Below are positions 63,814 through 64,000 of a DNA stretch of 64,000 nt, piece by piece (positions within the stretch are counted from its first letter, which is position 1; the number at the start of each line of letters is the position of its first letter). This DNA is from an uncultured Paracoccaceae bacterium. GTDB lineage: Bacteria; Pseudomonadota; Alphaproteobacteria; Rhodobacterales; Rhodobacteraceae. Made by a program: the position numbers and the translations under genes. Under the pieces are notes generated by a model. The model was not told the DNA's origin, searched no databases, and saw only the letters and a program-made list of their open reading frames with translations. The stretch covers positions 1 to 64,000 of the forward strand of contig CANKVU010000014.1 in assembly GCA_947487205.1 (NCBI GenBank), read 5' to 3'.

Positions 63814-64000
63814 AATGACCGACGGCACCGATCCCGAAACCCGCAGCCCCGCCGACCGGGCCGCCGCTCTGGCCGGGATTCTGCCCGAGCAGATCGCCCG
63901 TGCCGCGGCGCTCCCGGGCTATCGCGCGCTGGCCGGGATCGAGCCGTCGCGGATCTGCACCCCGGACGATCTGGCCGGGCTGCCGGTGCTGCGGAAATCC
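63814..64000 (+). CDS. Start of a phenylacetate-CoA-ligase-like protein (partial)
   Basis: The first 62 codons are visible, after GGGAGGATGAG. LPGYRALAGIEPSRICTPDD and LAGLPVLRKS resemble the N-terminal region of phenylacetate-CoA ligase-type adenylating enzymes, where a 'pyr' segment is followed by 'edLa.LPvl.Ks'. The catalytic part lies outside the window. A second acyl-activating enzyme would fit the nearby Liv transporter and synthetase, but the call is tentative. Confidence 0.45.

Noticed and set aside
62914-63828. 304-codon acidic open frame on the minus strand
   Set aside because: Its Glu/Pro/Ser repeats are the antisense of the Ser/Gly repeats of the HdeA-like gene.

Overview
The window is high-GC DNA of the kind found in Rhodobacterales (Roseobacter/Paracoccus-like Alphaproteobacteria). 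Pointers to this group are an astaxanthin-type carotenoid set (crtY, I, B, E, W, Z), a VPLPA-CTERM exported protein, a short LOV protein, TRAP and Liv transporters, a CtrA-like site and dense operons with ATGA, GTGA or TGATG start/stop overlaps. No rRNA, tRNA or CRISPR array was seen. The taxonomic call is inference from gene content, not from a marker gene.

Layout. 1-2.8 kb is an insertion-sequence graveyard: the end of an IS3-family element, a doubly truncated lysR remnant, a decayed IS5-family element (438-1298) and a decayed IS3-family element (1493-2828). 3.2-12.3 kb is the carotenoid locus. A membrane LytTR regulator diverges from crtY-crtI-crtB, and these converge on the operon crtE-ABC ATPase-ABC permease-crtW-crtZ. 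After a 0.95 kb gap come a VPLPA-CTERM protein and a BON-MscS channel. 16.0-21.4 kb is a LysR-headed catabolic cluster: a hydroxyisobutyrate-dehydrogenase-like enzyme, an aldehyde dehydrogenase, two DUF3100-like membrane proteins and a wrecked M20 amidohydrolase.

21.7-27.7 kb is an exopolysaccharide locus: an HlyD-like protein translationally coupled to a BcsA-like GT2 synthase, a dCache-HAMP sensor without an output domain, a Tat-exported GH8 glucanase and a frameshifted outer-membrane barrel. It lacks BcsB and BcsC and resembles the BgsBA mixed-linkage beta-glucan system more than a standard cellulose operon. 27.9-38.7 kb is a malonate utilisation operon: GntR regulator, TRAP transporter dctPQM, an old-yellow-enzyme homologue, then mdcA-C-D-E-G-B-H. 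An amidase-signature enzyme follows.

40.4-44.3 kb holds a DUF808 membrane protein, a membrane alpha/beta hydrolase and a GntP-type permease. 44.4-48.8 kb encodes a blue-light signalling operon (short LOV protein, CheB-CheR-PAS-HWE histidine kinase, single-domain response regulator). 49.0-56.1 kb is the leucine/isovalerate (liu) operon with its TetR regulator and operator, and 56.1-62.9 kb is a Liv-type ABC transporter with an acyl-CoA synthetase inserted between its genes. The end carries an HdeA/B-like exported protein split by a Ser/Gly-rich insert, and the start of a CoA-ligase-like gene cut by the window edge.

How it fits together. Three catabolic units (malonate; leucine/isovalerate with a Liv importer; a hydroxyacid/aldehyde unit) each carry their own regulator, and the malonate and Liv units also carry an importer. 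Light is a second theme: carotenoids and a LOV-kinase system. The most unusual features are the ABC-2 exporter embedded in the carotenoid operon, the BgsBA-like glucan locus with an orphan sensor, and the split LOV/CheBR-HWE kinase system.
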